Made by a program: the position numbers and the translations under genes. The notes below the pieces were generated by a model. It searched no databases. It had not been told where the DNA came from and saw only the letters and a list, made by a program, of their open reading frames with translations. This document shows, piece by piece, positions 7,885 through 16,450 of a stretch of DNA of 64,000 nucleotides. This stretch comes from Lacihabitans sp. CCS-44. GTDB taxonomy: Bacteria; Bacteroidota; Bacteroidia; Cytophagales; Spirosomataceae. Position 1 is the first letter of the stretch; the number at the start of each line of letters is the position of its first letter. The stretch is from contig NZ_RJUE01000008.1 of the NCBI RefSeq assembly GCF_024343735.1, forward strand, positions 25,474 through 89,473, read 5' to 3'.

Positions 7885-8511
7885 ATGAACCATGCTCTCA
7901 TAATTTTCATCAAAAACCCCGAACTCGGCAAGGTAAAAACCCGATTGGCAGCCACTATTGGTAATGAAAAAGCACTTGAGGTGTTTAAAAAACTGCTTGT
8001 CAATATTCATGACAAATCTTTGGATGTCAGGGCTGATAAGCTCTTGTTTTATTCATTCTTTGTGGATAAAAATGACATTTGGGAAAATGATGTTTTCAAG
8101 AAGTATGTTCAGAATCAATCCCCAGATTTGGGTCAAAGAATGCTTTCGGCATTTGAGGAGGCCAAAGACTTGGGTTACGTTAAAGTATTAATTGTTGGTA
8201 GCGATATCTACGAAGTTTCTACCGAAATTCTTCAAAAAGGTTTTGAACTTTTGGAAGACGCTGAAACTGTCTTAGGACCATCTCATGACGGCGGTTATTA
8301 TGCTATTGGCTTTAATTTCGAAAAAATAAATTCAGATACTTTTCTACAAGATATTTTCCTCAATAAAACATGGAGCCATGAACACGTGGCTCAGGAAGCT
8401 TTAGACGTCATAAATTCATTTTCTTATACTTGCAACTTACTCCCCTCCCTCAGCGACATTGATACAGAAGAAGATTTAAAAAATTTTCCTGACTTATACA
8501 ATATTCTATAA
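7885..8511 (+). CDS. DUF2064 / TIGR04282 family glycosyltransferase-like protein
   Basis: A 208-residue nucleotide-diphospho-sugar-transferase-like protein. Family marks are the N-terminal LIIFIKNPELGKVKTRLA with its conserved PxxGKVKTRL, VGSDIYEVSTEI in place of the usual GSDxP metal segment, GPSHDGGYYAIGF, and NLLPSLSDIDTEEDL near the end. Members are annotated as rSAM/selenodomain-associated transferase 1; the true substrate is unknown. It starts 15 bp after the PIN toxin, so it may be read from the same transcript. The next gene lies beyond a 170-bp gap with operator-like repeats. Confidence 0.85.
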   Translation: MNHALIIFIKNPELGKVKTRLAATIGNEKALEVFKKLLVNIHDKSLDVRADKLLFYSFFVDKNDIWENDVFKKYVQNQSPDLGQRMLSAFEEAKDLGYVKVLIVGSDIYEVSTEILQKGFELLEDAETVLGPSHDGGYYAIGFNFEKINSDTFLQDIFLNKTWSHEHVAQEALDVINSFSYTCNLLPSLSDIDTEEDLKNFPDLYNIL

Positions 8512-8522
8512 AAACTAATGTT

Positions 8523-8597
8523 TTAGTTTTGTAACTATTTTTTATTTATAAGTATAAAGCCCTGGTTTTCAATAATTAGTTTGGTAACTATTTGTTA
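8523..8597 (+). promoter_or_regulatory. Two dyad-symmetric direct repeats upstream of the OMP gene
   Basis: Two 22-bp repeats, 8523-8544 and 8576-8597, match at 20 of 22 positions and start 53 bp apart, close to five helical turns. Each contains an inverted repeat TAGTT-N4-AACTA. The first also holds TAGTTTTG, a match to the Bacteroidota -7 element TAnnTTTG. They lie 88-162 bp upstream of the ATG at 8685. The layout suits a dimeric regulator binding two phased sites; no regulator gene is adjacent. Confidence 0.5.
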
Positions 8598-8684
8598 AAA
8601 AATGTAAAATAGGTGCTTTACATTTTTTTTGTAAAAGAACCCAGCCCAAATTGCAATCCAATATTCACTAATAAACTATTAATT

Positions 8685-11522
8685 ATGAAATTAAGACTAT
8701 TACTCTTGATCTTTTTCATGTCCGCACTCAAGATATTTTCACAAAGTGGCTACAGTATCAAAGGTTCACTTATCGACAATGAAAACGCTCCGCTCTCCTT
8801 TACCTCTGTGTTTCTACTAATTCCATCCGATTCATCTTTGGTCACATTTGTAAGAGCAGATGCCGACGGGAATTTCATTTTTAAAAATGTAAAAAAGCAA
8901 GATTATCTGATAAAAGCCACGTTTTTGGGCTATGTGCCCATGCAAGAGCTTATCAAGTTTGACGCTGCGAATCTTAGCAAGGATTTAGGTAAAATCACTT
9001 TGAAACCTATCCAAAAAGAACTTTTTGAAGTGGTTGTAAGAACTGCAAAAGCACCCATCAACATCAAAGGCGACACAGTAGAATACGACGCCAGTAAGTT
9101 TAAAGTACCGCCAGGCTCTACTGTGGAGGATTTACTTAGAAAATTGCCGGGTGTACAAATCGATGCCGACGGTAATATAAAAGCCCAGGGCGAGGAAGTA
9201 AAAAAAGTTACGGTAGATGGTAAGAGGTTTTTTGGAGATGACCCAAAGCTTGCCACTAAGAATTTACCGGCAGAGGCTATAACCAAAGTACAGGTTTTTA
9301 ATGATAAATCTGAGCAGTCAAAACTGACTGGTATAGATGACGGTAAGAAAGAAAAAACTGTCAATCTTGAACTGAAAGAAGAGTTTAAGAAGGGTGGTTT
9401 TGGTAAAGGCACAGTTGGAGCTGGAACAGACGAACGTGTAATGGCTAAGGCCAACTATAACAAATTTGACTCTAAAAATCAGTTTAATGTGGTGGGTTTT
9501 GGTAATAATATTAATCAATCGGGTTTGTCGAATAATGATTATCAGGATTTCCGTGGTAGCCAATCTTATAACTGGAACGATAACGCCGACTTTGGGTTTT
9601 CGCAAGGTGGCATGCGGTTTATTTATTGGGACGACAACCAAGAAGAGGGCTTAGAATTGCCGCGTTCTTGGGGGCCAGGCCAAGGTTTGTCTAAAAACTT
9701 TGCGGGTGGAATAAACTATAATTATGATACCAAAAAAACGAAAGTGAGCTCAAATTACTTTTTTAACCAAACTACCCAAAACCTTGATCAAACTATAAAT
9801 TCGCAGACTTTTCTGCCTACTTCCAATTATTTCAACAATGAGATAAGCCAAAATCGCAATTTTTCAGAAAACCATCGACTGAGTTTTAGGTTTGAAAAAC
9901 AAATTGATTCCTTGAATACATTGGTTTTGAATGTAAATGGAAAATTGGGCACACGTTCACAACAATCCAACAGTTCCAGAGAATTCTTGAACACGAGCAG
10001 TGAAAAATTCAGAAACCAAGTTTCAGAAAATGGTTTTGAAGGAGATAACTTTATACTTTCGAGTGCTTTGATTTACCGTCACAAATTCAAGAAAAAAGGC
10101 CGTAATTTTGCATTATCAGGTACTTATAATATCAATAACAACGACCAAGAGGGTATTCAAAAATCAAATATTGAGGAGTTTAAAGTTACGGGCGAAAGCT
10201 TCCCACTTTTTGGAAGAATACCAAATATCAATCAGAATGTTGGGGCATTTACAAACACGGAGGAAATCAAATCGAGTGTTTTGTTTATTGAACCACTGAG
10301 CAAGAAATTTTTCCTAGAGACCTTCTATAACTTTGGCAATACCAATCAGTTGGTGGATAGAGACGTTTTTGATTTGTTCAGCGATACAAAGCCGAGGGTG
10401 GATTCTCTAAGTAGATATTTCGACAACACCATCAACAATAACAGATTGGGTTCGTCGCTCCGATACTCAAACAAAGGCTTCAATATTGCCTTTGGAATGG
10501 CTGCCCAACGTATATCTTTGGATGGGATTCTTGCTAATGACCAAGGAAAACCAACAATTGGCCAGATTTCAAATTCATATGATGCTCTATTGCCCAATAT
10601 TAGTGTGAATTTTGATCTAAAAAACAACAAGTATCTTTACGGAAGTTACGAAGTAGGTATGGAAGCACCGAAAATTCGTGATTTACAGCCGTTTACAGAT
10701 AATTCTAATCCACTATTCATAAGAGTGGGTAATCCAGGGCTCAAACCTACTACCAATCAAGGAGGTTCATTGGGTTTTGGAATGTACAATCCGGTTTCCT
10801 TTATCAATATCTGGACAAACGTAGGTTATAACTATTACAAAAATCAAGTTATTTATAATCAGCAAATTAACAGCAGTTTAATTACTACGCTGACACCTGA
10901 GAATATAACTGGTGGAGACAACTTCAATTATTCGGTAAACTTTGGTTTTCCGATAAAGAAAACAAAAGCTTCGGCGTCTGTAGGGACTTACAGCAACATC
11001 GGTAAAAACTTGATATACATAAACAATCAGCTCAACGAAAACACCAATAACAACATGAACTTTAACGCCAGGCTAGATCTAACGCCTGTAGATTGGTTCT
11101 CTTTGTTTTTGTCTGGCTCTACCGGAATAAACAATGCGAAGTATTCTTTGAGTAGTACACAAAATCAGAAATTCTTTAATAATACTGCAAGAGCTAACAT
11201 GGTATTGCAAATGCCTAAATCTGTGTTTTTAACTGCAGATTTCAATTATAATCAATACAAAAATGCAAAATTGGGTTTTGATCAAAAACTCCCTATATTG
11301 AACCTCAGTACTTATAAAGTTGTAGGAAAAGCCAAAAAGTCGGAGATAAGGTTGAGCATGTACGATGTGTTTAAGAAGAACGTGGGCGTTAGACAAAGTG
11401 CCTTCCAAAACATTATTCAAAGTACAGTTTCACAAACATTGTCTCGCTATTTTATGGTGTCTTATACCTACAATATGCGTGGTGTAGCAGCAAGTGTTAA
11501 AAAATCAAGATGGGAAAACTAA
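8685..11522 (+). CDS. Outer-membrane beta-barrel protein (TonB-receptor-like, CarboxypepD_reg domain)
   Basis: A 945-residue protein. The ATG at 8685 is chosen because it begins a signal peptide (MKLRLLLLIFFMSALKIFSQ). Residues about 24-110 form a carboxypeptidase-regulatory-like domain (IKGSLIDNENAPLSF). A plug-like region follows (GSTVEDLLRKLPGVQID, VDGKRFFGDDPK). The remaining two thirds are a beta-barrel rich in aromatic and Asn residues. This is the Bacteroidota outer-membrane beta-barrel family related to TonB-dependent receptors (PF14905). I see no clear TonB box. The GLPGLI gene follows within 15 bp, a recurring pairing in the phylum. Ligand unknown. Twin dyad repeats lie upstream. 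Confidence 0.85.
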   Translation: MKLRLLLLIFFMSALKIFSQSGYSIKGSLIDNENAPLSFTSVFLLIPSDSSLVTFVRADADGNFIFKNVKKQDYLIKATFLGYVPMQELIKFDAANLSKDLGKITLKPIQKELFEVVVRTAKAPINIKGDTVEYDASKFKVPPGSTVEDLLRKLPGVQIDADGNIKAQGEEVKKVTVDGKRFFGDDPKLATKNLPAEAITKVQVFNDKSEQSKLTGIDDGKKEKTVNLELKEEFKKGGFGKGTVGAGTDERVMAKANYNKFDSKNQFNVVGFGNNINQSGLSNNDYQDFRGSQSYNWNDNADFGFSQGGMRFIYWDDNQEEGLELPRSWGPGQGLSKNFAGGINYNYDTKKTKVSSNYFFNQTTQNLDQTINSQTFLPTSNYFNNEISQNRNFSENHRLSFRFEKQIDSLNTLVLNVNGKLGTRSQQSNSSREFLNTSSEKFRNQVSENGFEGDNFILSSALIYRHKFKKKGRNFALSGTYNINNNDQEGIQKSNIEEFKVTGESFPLFGRIPNINQNVGAFTNTEEIKSSVLFIEPLSKKFFLETFYNFGNTNQLVDRDVFDLFSDTKPRVDSLSRYFDNTINNNRLGSSLRYSNKGFNIAFGMAAQRISLDGILANDQGKPTIGQISNSYDALLPNISVNFDLKNNKYLYGSYEVGMEAPKIRDLQPFTDNSNPLFIRVGNPGLKPTTNQGGSLGFGMYNPVSFINIWTNVGYNYYKNQVIYNQQINSSLITTLTPENITGGDNFNYSVNFGFPIKKTKASASVGTYSNIGKNLIYINNQLNENTNNNMNFNARLDLTPVDWFSLFLSGSTGINNAKYSLSSTQNQKFFNNTARANMVLQMPKSVFLTADFNYNQYKNAKLGFDQKLPILNLSTYKVVGKAKKSEIRLSMYDVFKKNVGVRQSAFQNIIQSTVSQTLSRYFMVSYTYNMRGVAASVKKSRWEN

Positions 11523-11536
11523 ACAACAACAATCAA

Positions 11537-12283
11537 ATGAGAATAATATTATTAGCGATACTTCTACTAAATACTATACAGCTTTCTTTCGGACAAAATT
11601 CTGCTGGGAAGATTACTTTTGAAAAGAAGAGAGATTGGGTGAAAATACAGAGTAAAGCCACGTATCTATCTAAAGAACAGAAAGATAGGATGGCTCAAAC
11701 TTGGAAAAATGAAACAGAGTATAAGCAAAAAATGGTTTTGAGTTTTAACGAAAAACAAAGTCATTATACGTTTGAAAATCAAGAGGAGCAGTCAGAAGAT
11801 GGCACGTATTCTTGGAGAAATGACCTGATGGTGATTACGAGAGATTTTGAAAATGGAAAGATTTTGGAATTGTACGAGACTTTGGGAAAATCCTATGTGG
11901 TGGAGGATTCATTGAAGTTTAGTAAATGGAAAATCTTGAATGAGATAAAAGAAGTGAGTGGGTATATTTGTATGAAAGCATCTACTTATGAACCCGTAAA
12001 GAGGCAAAATGTAGTAGCGTGGTTTACAACGGATATCCCTGTTTCATCTGGTCCAGAGCGGTTTGGAGGATTGCCTGGCATGATTCTCGAAATCAACATC
12101 GACGATGACGCCATAGTGTACACATCGAGTGTAATAGCATTAGCTCCAATCCAAGAAATTCCGAAATTACCCAAGAAATTGAAGGGGAAAAAAGTAACCA
12201 TTGATTTTCTAAATAAAGAGACTGAGGAATACATCAAGCAACAAGAGGCCATGCACAATTTTCCTTGGGCTATTCGGTATTAA
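11537..12283 (+). CDS. GLPGLI family secreted protein
   Basis: A 248-residue exported protein of the GLPGLI family (TIGR01200). The naming motif appears as FGGLPGMILEINID around residue 185. The start at 11537 gives a clean signal peptide (MRIILLAILLLNTIQLSFGQ); an earlier ATG at 11510 would overlap the preceding gene and delay the signal. Family members are periplasmic or surface proteins of unknown role, commonly encoded beside TonB-receptor-like barrel proteins, as here. A strong terminator follows 22 bp after the stop, so the barrel and GLPGLI genes form a two-gene unit. Confidence 0.9.
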   Translation: MRIILLAILLLNTIQLSFGQNSAGKITFEKKRDWVKIQSKATYLSKEQKDRMAQTWKNETEYKQKMVLSFNEKQSHYTFENQEEQSEDGTYSWRNDLMVITRDFENGKILELYETLGKSYVVEDSLKFSKWKILNEIKEVSGYICMKASTYEPVKRQNVVAWFTTDIPVSSGPERFGGLPGMILEINIDDDAIVYTSSVIALAPIQEIPKLPKKLKGKKVTIDFLNKETEEYIKQQEAMHNFPWAIRY

Positions 12284-12304
12284 AAGCGATTATTTTTGAT
12301 TCTG

Positions 12305-12339
12305 AAACCTCGTTTGTGATGGCATGAACGAGGTTTTTT
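12305..12339 (+). terminator. Rho-independent terminator after the GLPGLI gene
   Basis: A perfect 10-bp stem, AAACCTCGTT (12305-12314) with AACGAGGTTT (12327-12336), has a 12-nt loop and runs into a T tract. It ends the barrel/GLPGLI unit. Confidence 0.88.
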
Positions 12340-12379
12340 GTTGGCCCAAGTTTGTGTCCGCAAAAACTTTCTGAATTGA

Positions 12380-12411
12380 ACACGGATTCTATGGATGTGA
12401 CACGGATAAAA
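12380..12411 (+). repeat. Orphan copy of the CACGGAT repeat
   Basis: This 32-bp segment matches 1788-1819 at 30 of 32 bases (differences at the 10th and 18th positions) and has the same orientation. No GxxExxY gene is attached. It sits between the terminator at 12305-12339 and the 3' end of the HEPN/MNT module. Confidence 0.75.
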
Positions 12412-12494
12412 TTCTTATTCCGTCGAAGTTCCTTTGGTTAGATTAGAGAATTTTTTCTAGATAAGTTTATTAAACGTACGTTTATACTCAGTTT

Positions 12495-12797
12495 TCAAAG
12501 CAAAGATTTTCCTACTCTATTAATGTGAGATATTAAATCCGAATTTTCCAAATCATAATAACTTAAAACATCCACATGGTAAGGAATTGGGAGCCTTTCA
12601 TTCAATATGCCTGCTATATCCATCGCCATTTTTAGGCAGTTTCCAGAGCCTTTAATGGCCAAATCTATGTCTGAACCATTTCTGAAAGTACCCTTAGCTC
12701 TACTTCCAAATACGATAACCTCTTTTATTTCTGGATAACTCTCAAAAGTTTGCTTGATGTATTCAAAAGATTTATCACTTATTCCAAAGTCGTTCAT
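12495..12797 (-). CDS. mntA: MNT-type nucleotidyltransferase antitoxin
   Basis: A 100-residue minimal nucleotidyltransferase. The active-site signature GSRAKGTFRNGSDIDL (GSx10DxD) is intact. In HEPN/MNT pairs this enzyme neutralises the HEPN RNase by AMPylating a tyrosine near its active site. It is downstream of and overlaps the HEPN gene by four bases (ATGA), so both are made from one transcript. Function is taken from the family; both sequence signatures are present. Confidence 0.88.
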   Translation of the reverse strand: MNDFGISDKSFEYIKQTFESYPEIKEVIVFGSRAKGTFRNGSDIDLAIKGSGNCLKMAMDIAGILNERLPIPYHVDVLSYYDLENSDLISHINRVGKSLL

Positions 12798-13201
12798 AGT
12801 TTTTTAGAAAGGTACGCTTCTAATGTTTTTAGCTTTTCGAAATATTCGTTTTTTATCAGGGAGTAAGCCAGTTCAGCATTTTTTTTGTCATAAGTATGGC
12901 TCATGAGATTTCTCTTTTCGAGCATATCAATCCATGTATCACCATCTTCTATTAATTCATAAGAAAAAGCAGTTTTTATAACCTCTCTAGGATAATTTAC
13001 TTCAACTTCCATTTCTTTGAGATAGTCTTTCATGGTTTTCCACGCCAACTCAAAAGTGTATTCAAAAATCTGTATTATTCCTGATTTTTCAAGATCTGAC
13101 GGCTTCGATATTTCAATGCCTTCAGTAAGATTTGCCAAAGCAAGCCTATAATTCGCAAATCGCTGTTTCCACCTAATATCTTGATTGTCCATAGACTTCA
13201 A
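12794..13201 (-). CDS. hepT: HEPN-domain toxin (HI0074/HepT family)
   Basis: A 135-residue helical protein of the HI0074-type 'nucleotidyltransferase substrate binding' family. The HEPN RNase motif Rx4HxY is visible as RNLMSHTY near residue 97. Other family segments are FEYTFELAWKTMKDYL and NYPREVIKTAF. Two ATGs are possible, at 13201 and 13192; the difference is three residues. With the neighbouring MNT gene it forms a type VII-like toxin-antitoxin pair. An orphan CACGGAT repeat lies about 80 bp beyond the end of the module. Confidence 0.88.
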   Translation of the reverse strand: MKSMDNQDIRWKQRFANYRLALANLTEGIEISKPSDLEKSGIIQIFEYTFELAWKTMKDYLKEMEVEVNYPREVIKTAFSYELIEDGDTWIDMLEKRNLMSHTYDKKNAELAYSLIKNEYFEKLKTLEAYLSKKL

Positions 13202-13256
13202 TTTTTAAAATCTAAAAATAGTAAATTTTGGCTATAATCTAAATTTTCACAAACAT

Positions 13257-14804
13257 TCACCTCTTCTTCGCAAACCACCTGTAAAACCTCGACTCTTCAA
13301 TATCCGCCATATAGTTCCAGATGACGTTATTGTTGGGGTTTACTATGGTTTTGTGGTCTTGAATGAGAATATCTTTGCCTTCTAGGTTTTTAAGTATTTT
13401 ACCTATTTTTTGAAGTTTTGGATTCTCAGCGGCCATGAGTTTATCATCCCAGTCGGTTTTGTGGCTGATGTTTTCGGCACTTGTCCAGATAATGGGCTTG
13501 CCTACTTCAAAACCTATATGCCATACGGCACTTACGGCCATGTAAGCCAACACTGCCCATTTTCTCCAATCCGATTTTTCTTCAATCAAAAACTGCCCAA
13601 CCAATAGCATTAGGAAAAACAACGCAGGTATAGAAAGCCTTCCAGGGAAATCAATGCCAAAACCCTGCTGAAAGAAGGGTAGGGGAACAAGGACAATTAG
13701 AATTAGCCAGAAAAGTGCATTTTTTTTGAATTTTGAACTAATTAGAAAAGCAATAATAGCCCAAGAAAGCAGATAAAAAACAATTAGAATTTTTGGTCTG
13801 TGGTGTAGCACTTGGAAGAACTTACCAGCTTTGTTGGAGTCGATATAGATGAAGTTGAGACCTACCACTAGAGCAGCTCCAATAATATTTTGAAAGCTAA
13901 GATAATGTTTGATGTTTTTCCATAAATCATCTTTAAGTGTGCCCTCATAGTTTTTCCAAATACTAAAAATGACAAATGGGAACATACCCACAAATGCGAA
14001 AGGACTCAAAAAAAATGTAAGGCTATAGAGGTAGAAAATGTTCTCTTTCGGACCTTTGTTGAATATCAAAAGTAGAATCAGCCAAGCTGTAAGTGATTGA
14101 TTAAAAGTCCAATATATTAATCCAAGGTTACTGTCGGCGTAGAGTATCATTCCTGCCCAAAGCGGATTGGCTGTTTCGGTATAAATATCAATGAAGGAGT
14201 TTTTGTACAAAGCTCCAATAAAAAAGAGCGTTCCCCAGCCAAAGAAAAGTAAAAGCAGTTTATAATTGAATTTTCTGAGATATTTACCCGTTTGAAAAAC
14301 CACCAGAACTGTTCCGACGAATGTCCAGAAAAATAGAGCAAATCTGCCAAATTCTAAACCAAAAGCTTTGCCGATAGCTGCCGTGGGAAGATAAAAGCCA
14401 AGATAATACGTCATCATGGTAGTTTTTCCTTCAAGAAAATGCCCCGGGAAACCAGAAACTTTGTACATCACGGGCCAGTCGTATTTTACCAAATCGGCAA
14501 AAAGGGCTCCGCGGTATAAGTGATCATTGTTTTGGTAAGTATAGTGCCCAATTCCTGAAAAAAAAATGATGAGTAAAATAATGACTAACGAGACCCAAAT
14601 GGTTCTAGGATTTTTACTTACTAAATAGTTTACAGAGAAATCGGGATGGACGTTTTTCAGGCATAAAAAAATAGAAATCAATGTAACACTCGAAAAAACT
14701 ATAGTGGAAGCTAAATTGAGCCATCCCAGGCAAAAAATCAAGAATGGAAGGCTCAAATATAAGTATCCTGCCTTTGTCAATATGCCGTCCCAGTTTGGTT
14801 TCAT
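13257..14804 (-). CDS. Polytopic membrane protein, possible GT-C-like glycosyltransferase
   Basis: A 515-residue protein with roughly eleven or twelve hydrophobic segments. I do not recognise a named family. The first loop after the initial membrane spans contains HLYRGALFADLVKYDWPVMY. An acidic, aromatic-rich first periplasmic loop is common in GT-C lipid-linked sugar transferases, and the short soluble C-terminus (ENPKLQKIGKILKNLEGKDI) would fit, but this is inference. The start overlaps the end of the upstream methyltransferase gene by four bases (14801-14804), so the two are co-translated and probably modify the same envelope lipid or glycan. Confidence 0.65.
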   Translation of the reverse strand: MKPNWDGILTKAGYLYLSLPFLIFCLGWLNLASTIVFSSVTLISIFLCLKNVHPDFSVNYLVSKNPRTIWVSLVIILLIIFFSGIGHYTYQNNDHLYRGALFADLVKYDWPVMYKVSGFPGHFLEGKTTMMTYYLGFYLPTAAIGKAFGLEFGRFALFFWTFVGTVLVVFQTGKYLRKFNYKLLLLFFGWGTLFFIGALYKNSFIDIYTETANPLWAGMILYADSNLGLIYWTFNQSLTAWLILLLIFNKGPKENIFYLYSLTFFLSPFAFVGMFPFVIFSIWKNYEGTLKDDLWKNIKHYLSFQNIIGAALVVGLNFIYIDSNKAGKFFQVLHHRPKILIVFYLLSWAIIAFLISSKFKKNALFWLILIVLVPLPFFQQGFGIDFPGRLSIPALFFLMLLVGQFLIEEKSDWRKWAVLAYMAVSAVWHIGFEVGKPIIWTSAENISHKTDWDDKLMAAENPKLQKIGKILKNLEGKDILIQDHKTIVNPNNNVIWNYMADIEESRFYRWFAKKR

Positions 14805-15547
14805 CGGCCTTCTTCTTCAAGTATGTTGGTTGAACGCTTAATAACTTTGAGTATTAAATATACGACAGTGCTGACTGCAAAGCCCCAAAACCAGAAAGTT
14901 GGTTTAAAACTGTATTCGCCCCATTTGATGTATTCACCGACTACTTCGAAGATATAAAACAAACCAAACATGGCTGCAACACCGTTTTTCTCTTTTTTCA
15001 ATATTTTTTTTATCGAGAAAGGGTATTTTGGGGTAATCGGAGATTTTAGTTTTGGTATAAATGCCGGTTTGTCCTCTGCCCATTTGAGGTAAGGCTCGCC
15101 GAATTTTCTCCTTAAAAATGCTTCTTCGGCAAACATAATACGTTCATAATAAACCCAGTATGTAAATGTGAATGCAACGAGATACCACAAGTCAGCAGTT
15201 AGCATAGCCACTCCCAACCACATCAAGAAATTTCCCAAATAAAGAGGATGACGCACAATAGAATAGATGCCTGTTTGGTTAAGTTCGGCAGCTACTTGCC
15301 CCTCGGCTGTGTTTCTTCCAGAGGTATTTGCGGGTGTGTGGCCAACGGCGTAAATTCTAACCAAAAGCCCCAAAAGACCAACTGTCAAGCATATTAGCCA
15401 ATAGTTAAAACCAAGATCTGGGTAGCTCATATCGTATATTTTGTAGGCATAGACGCCCAAGCCTGAAGCCAGAAAGACAATGGGGATATAACTTCTGTAC
15501 CTAAACAACAGATTTCCTTGATCTTCCAGTTCTTCTATTAATGCCAT
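14801..15547 (-). CDS. Membrane methyltransferase, ICMT/PEMT-like
   Basis: A 248-residue integral membrane protein with five or more hydrophobic segments. The conserved C-terminal catalytic motif of isoprenylcysteine and phospholipid methyltransferases is present as YSIVRHPLYLGNFLMW, followed by EEAFLRRKFGEPYLKWAE. In these families the RHPxYxG motif binds S-adenosylmethionine at the membrane face. Bacterial members methylate lipids or small hydrophobic molecules; the substrate here cannot be told from sequence. It is translationally coupled to the polytopic membrane protein downstream. Confidence 0.78.
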   Translation of the reverse strand: MALIEELEDQGNLLFRYRSYIPIVFLASGLGVYAYKIYDMSYPDLGFNYWLICLTVGLLGLLVRIYAVGHTPANTSGRNTAEGQVAAELNQTGIYSIVRHPLYLGNFLMWLGVAMLTADLWYLVAFTFTYWVYYERIMFAEEAFLRRKFGEPYLKWAEDKPAFIPKLKSPITPKYPFSIKKILKKEKNGVAAMFGLFYIFEVVGEYIKWGEYSFKPTFWFWGFAVSTVVYLILKVIKRSTNILEEEGR

Positions 15548-15583
15548 AAATGTTTTTGGTTATTCGTCGCAAAGGTAATCATA

Positions 15584-15609
15584 AAAGATTTTTTGACCGA
15601 AAAATCTTT
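15584..15609. promoter_or_regulatory. 10-bp inverted repeat between DUF4230 and methyltransferase genes
   Basis: AAAGATTTTT and AAAAATCTTT form a perfect 10-bp stem with a 6-nt loop. It lies 36 bp upstream of the methyltransferase start on the minus strand. It could be an operator for that gene or a weak terminator for the DUF4230 gene; the stem is mostly A/T. Confidence 0.4.
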
Positions 15610-15697
15610 AGTATTGACTCATATTTGAACTTTAAGTAATAAGTCTATATTTTAAATATATTTTTTTAAATAGAAAGTCTGAGATGCAATCTTATTT

Positions 15698-16357
15698 TCA
15701 GACATCTTTAAAAGTTGCTTTTTCGAGTATTTTTGGCAGAATCTCATGGTCTTCGAGCAATATGGCTGTTTTATTTCCTTTTTCTTTTATCTCCAGCTCC
15801 CAGTTCATAGACGCCGCCAGCTGCTTCATCATTACTTTTACCTGATTGGCGGCTATCAGCGGCAAATCGCTCTCCTGGGCCTTTTCTTGCATCATTTTTT
15901 TTGCTTCTGCCAGTATCGAGGTGTAGTCTTCATTGTTGAATTTACTCAAAAGCCCTTGGTTGAGGTCATAGAACTTATAATCTGTATCTACAGAAAGTAT
16001 TTCGGCTGGGGCAAATTCTTCTATAACCAGTTTGCGTTCGGAATTTTCTTTACTAAACTTCATTTTGCTAAAATCATACCCTACTGAAACCTTGGCCTTG
16101 GCCACCACCAAAGCTTTATTGCTAGATTTGAACAGTCCCCAAAACTCCTTCTTGGAGTTGTGGTCGTATATTTCGGTAAAATAGCCTTCGGCCAACACCA
16201 CCTTAAAAACCTTCTCTATTCTTTCCAAAAGGACGTTGGATTCTACCCGAATACTCTCTGAGTTGTCCTTGATTTTTTTGCCATATATCCAGTTGAATAT
16301 TTGCCAAGAAGCCAAGCTTCCAACCGCCAAGGCTATAATAAACAGTAGAAATTCCAT
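15698..16357 (-). CDS. DUF4230 domain-containing membrane-anchored protein
   Basis: A 219-residue protein with one N-terminal membrane segment (FLLFIIALAVGSLASWQIF) and a soluble domain facing the periplasm or cytoplasm. Family-like segments are NVLLERIEKVFKVVLAEGYF, KAKVSVGYDFSKMKF and a C-terminal amphipathic stretch. DUF4230 has no established biochemical role. It is transcribed divergently from miaA across a 93-bp gap. The family assignment is by recognition of overall sequence pattern. Confidence 0.75.
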   Translation of the reverse strand: MEFLLFIIALAVGSLASWQIFNWIYGKKIKDNSESIRVESNVLLERIEKVFKVVLAEGYFTEIYDHNSKKEFWGLFKSSNKALVVAKAKVSVGYDFSKMKFSKENSERKLVIEEFAPAEILSVDTDYKFYDLNQGLLSKFNNEDYTSILAEAKKMMQEKAQESDLPLIAANQVKVMMKQLAASMNWELEIKEKGNKTAILLEDHEILPKILEKATFKDV

Positions 16358-16450
16358 GTTGTATTTTCTGATTTGAATTCGAATTTAGGAACATTATCAT
16401 AAATTTGTTCAAAATTTATCGAATTCCTTATCGAAGCACCGTATCCTACC

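Noticed and set aside
8930..9641. Minus-strand open frames opposite the outer-membrane barrel gene
   Set aside because: Shadow frames of a conserved CarboxypepD_reg/plug region; no promoter or start context.
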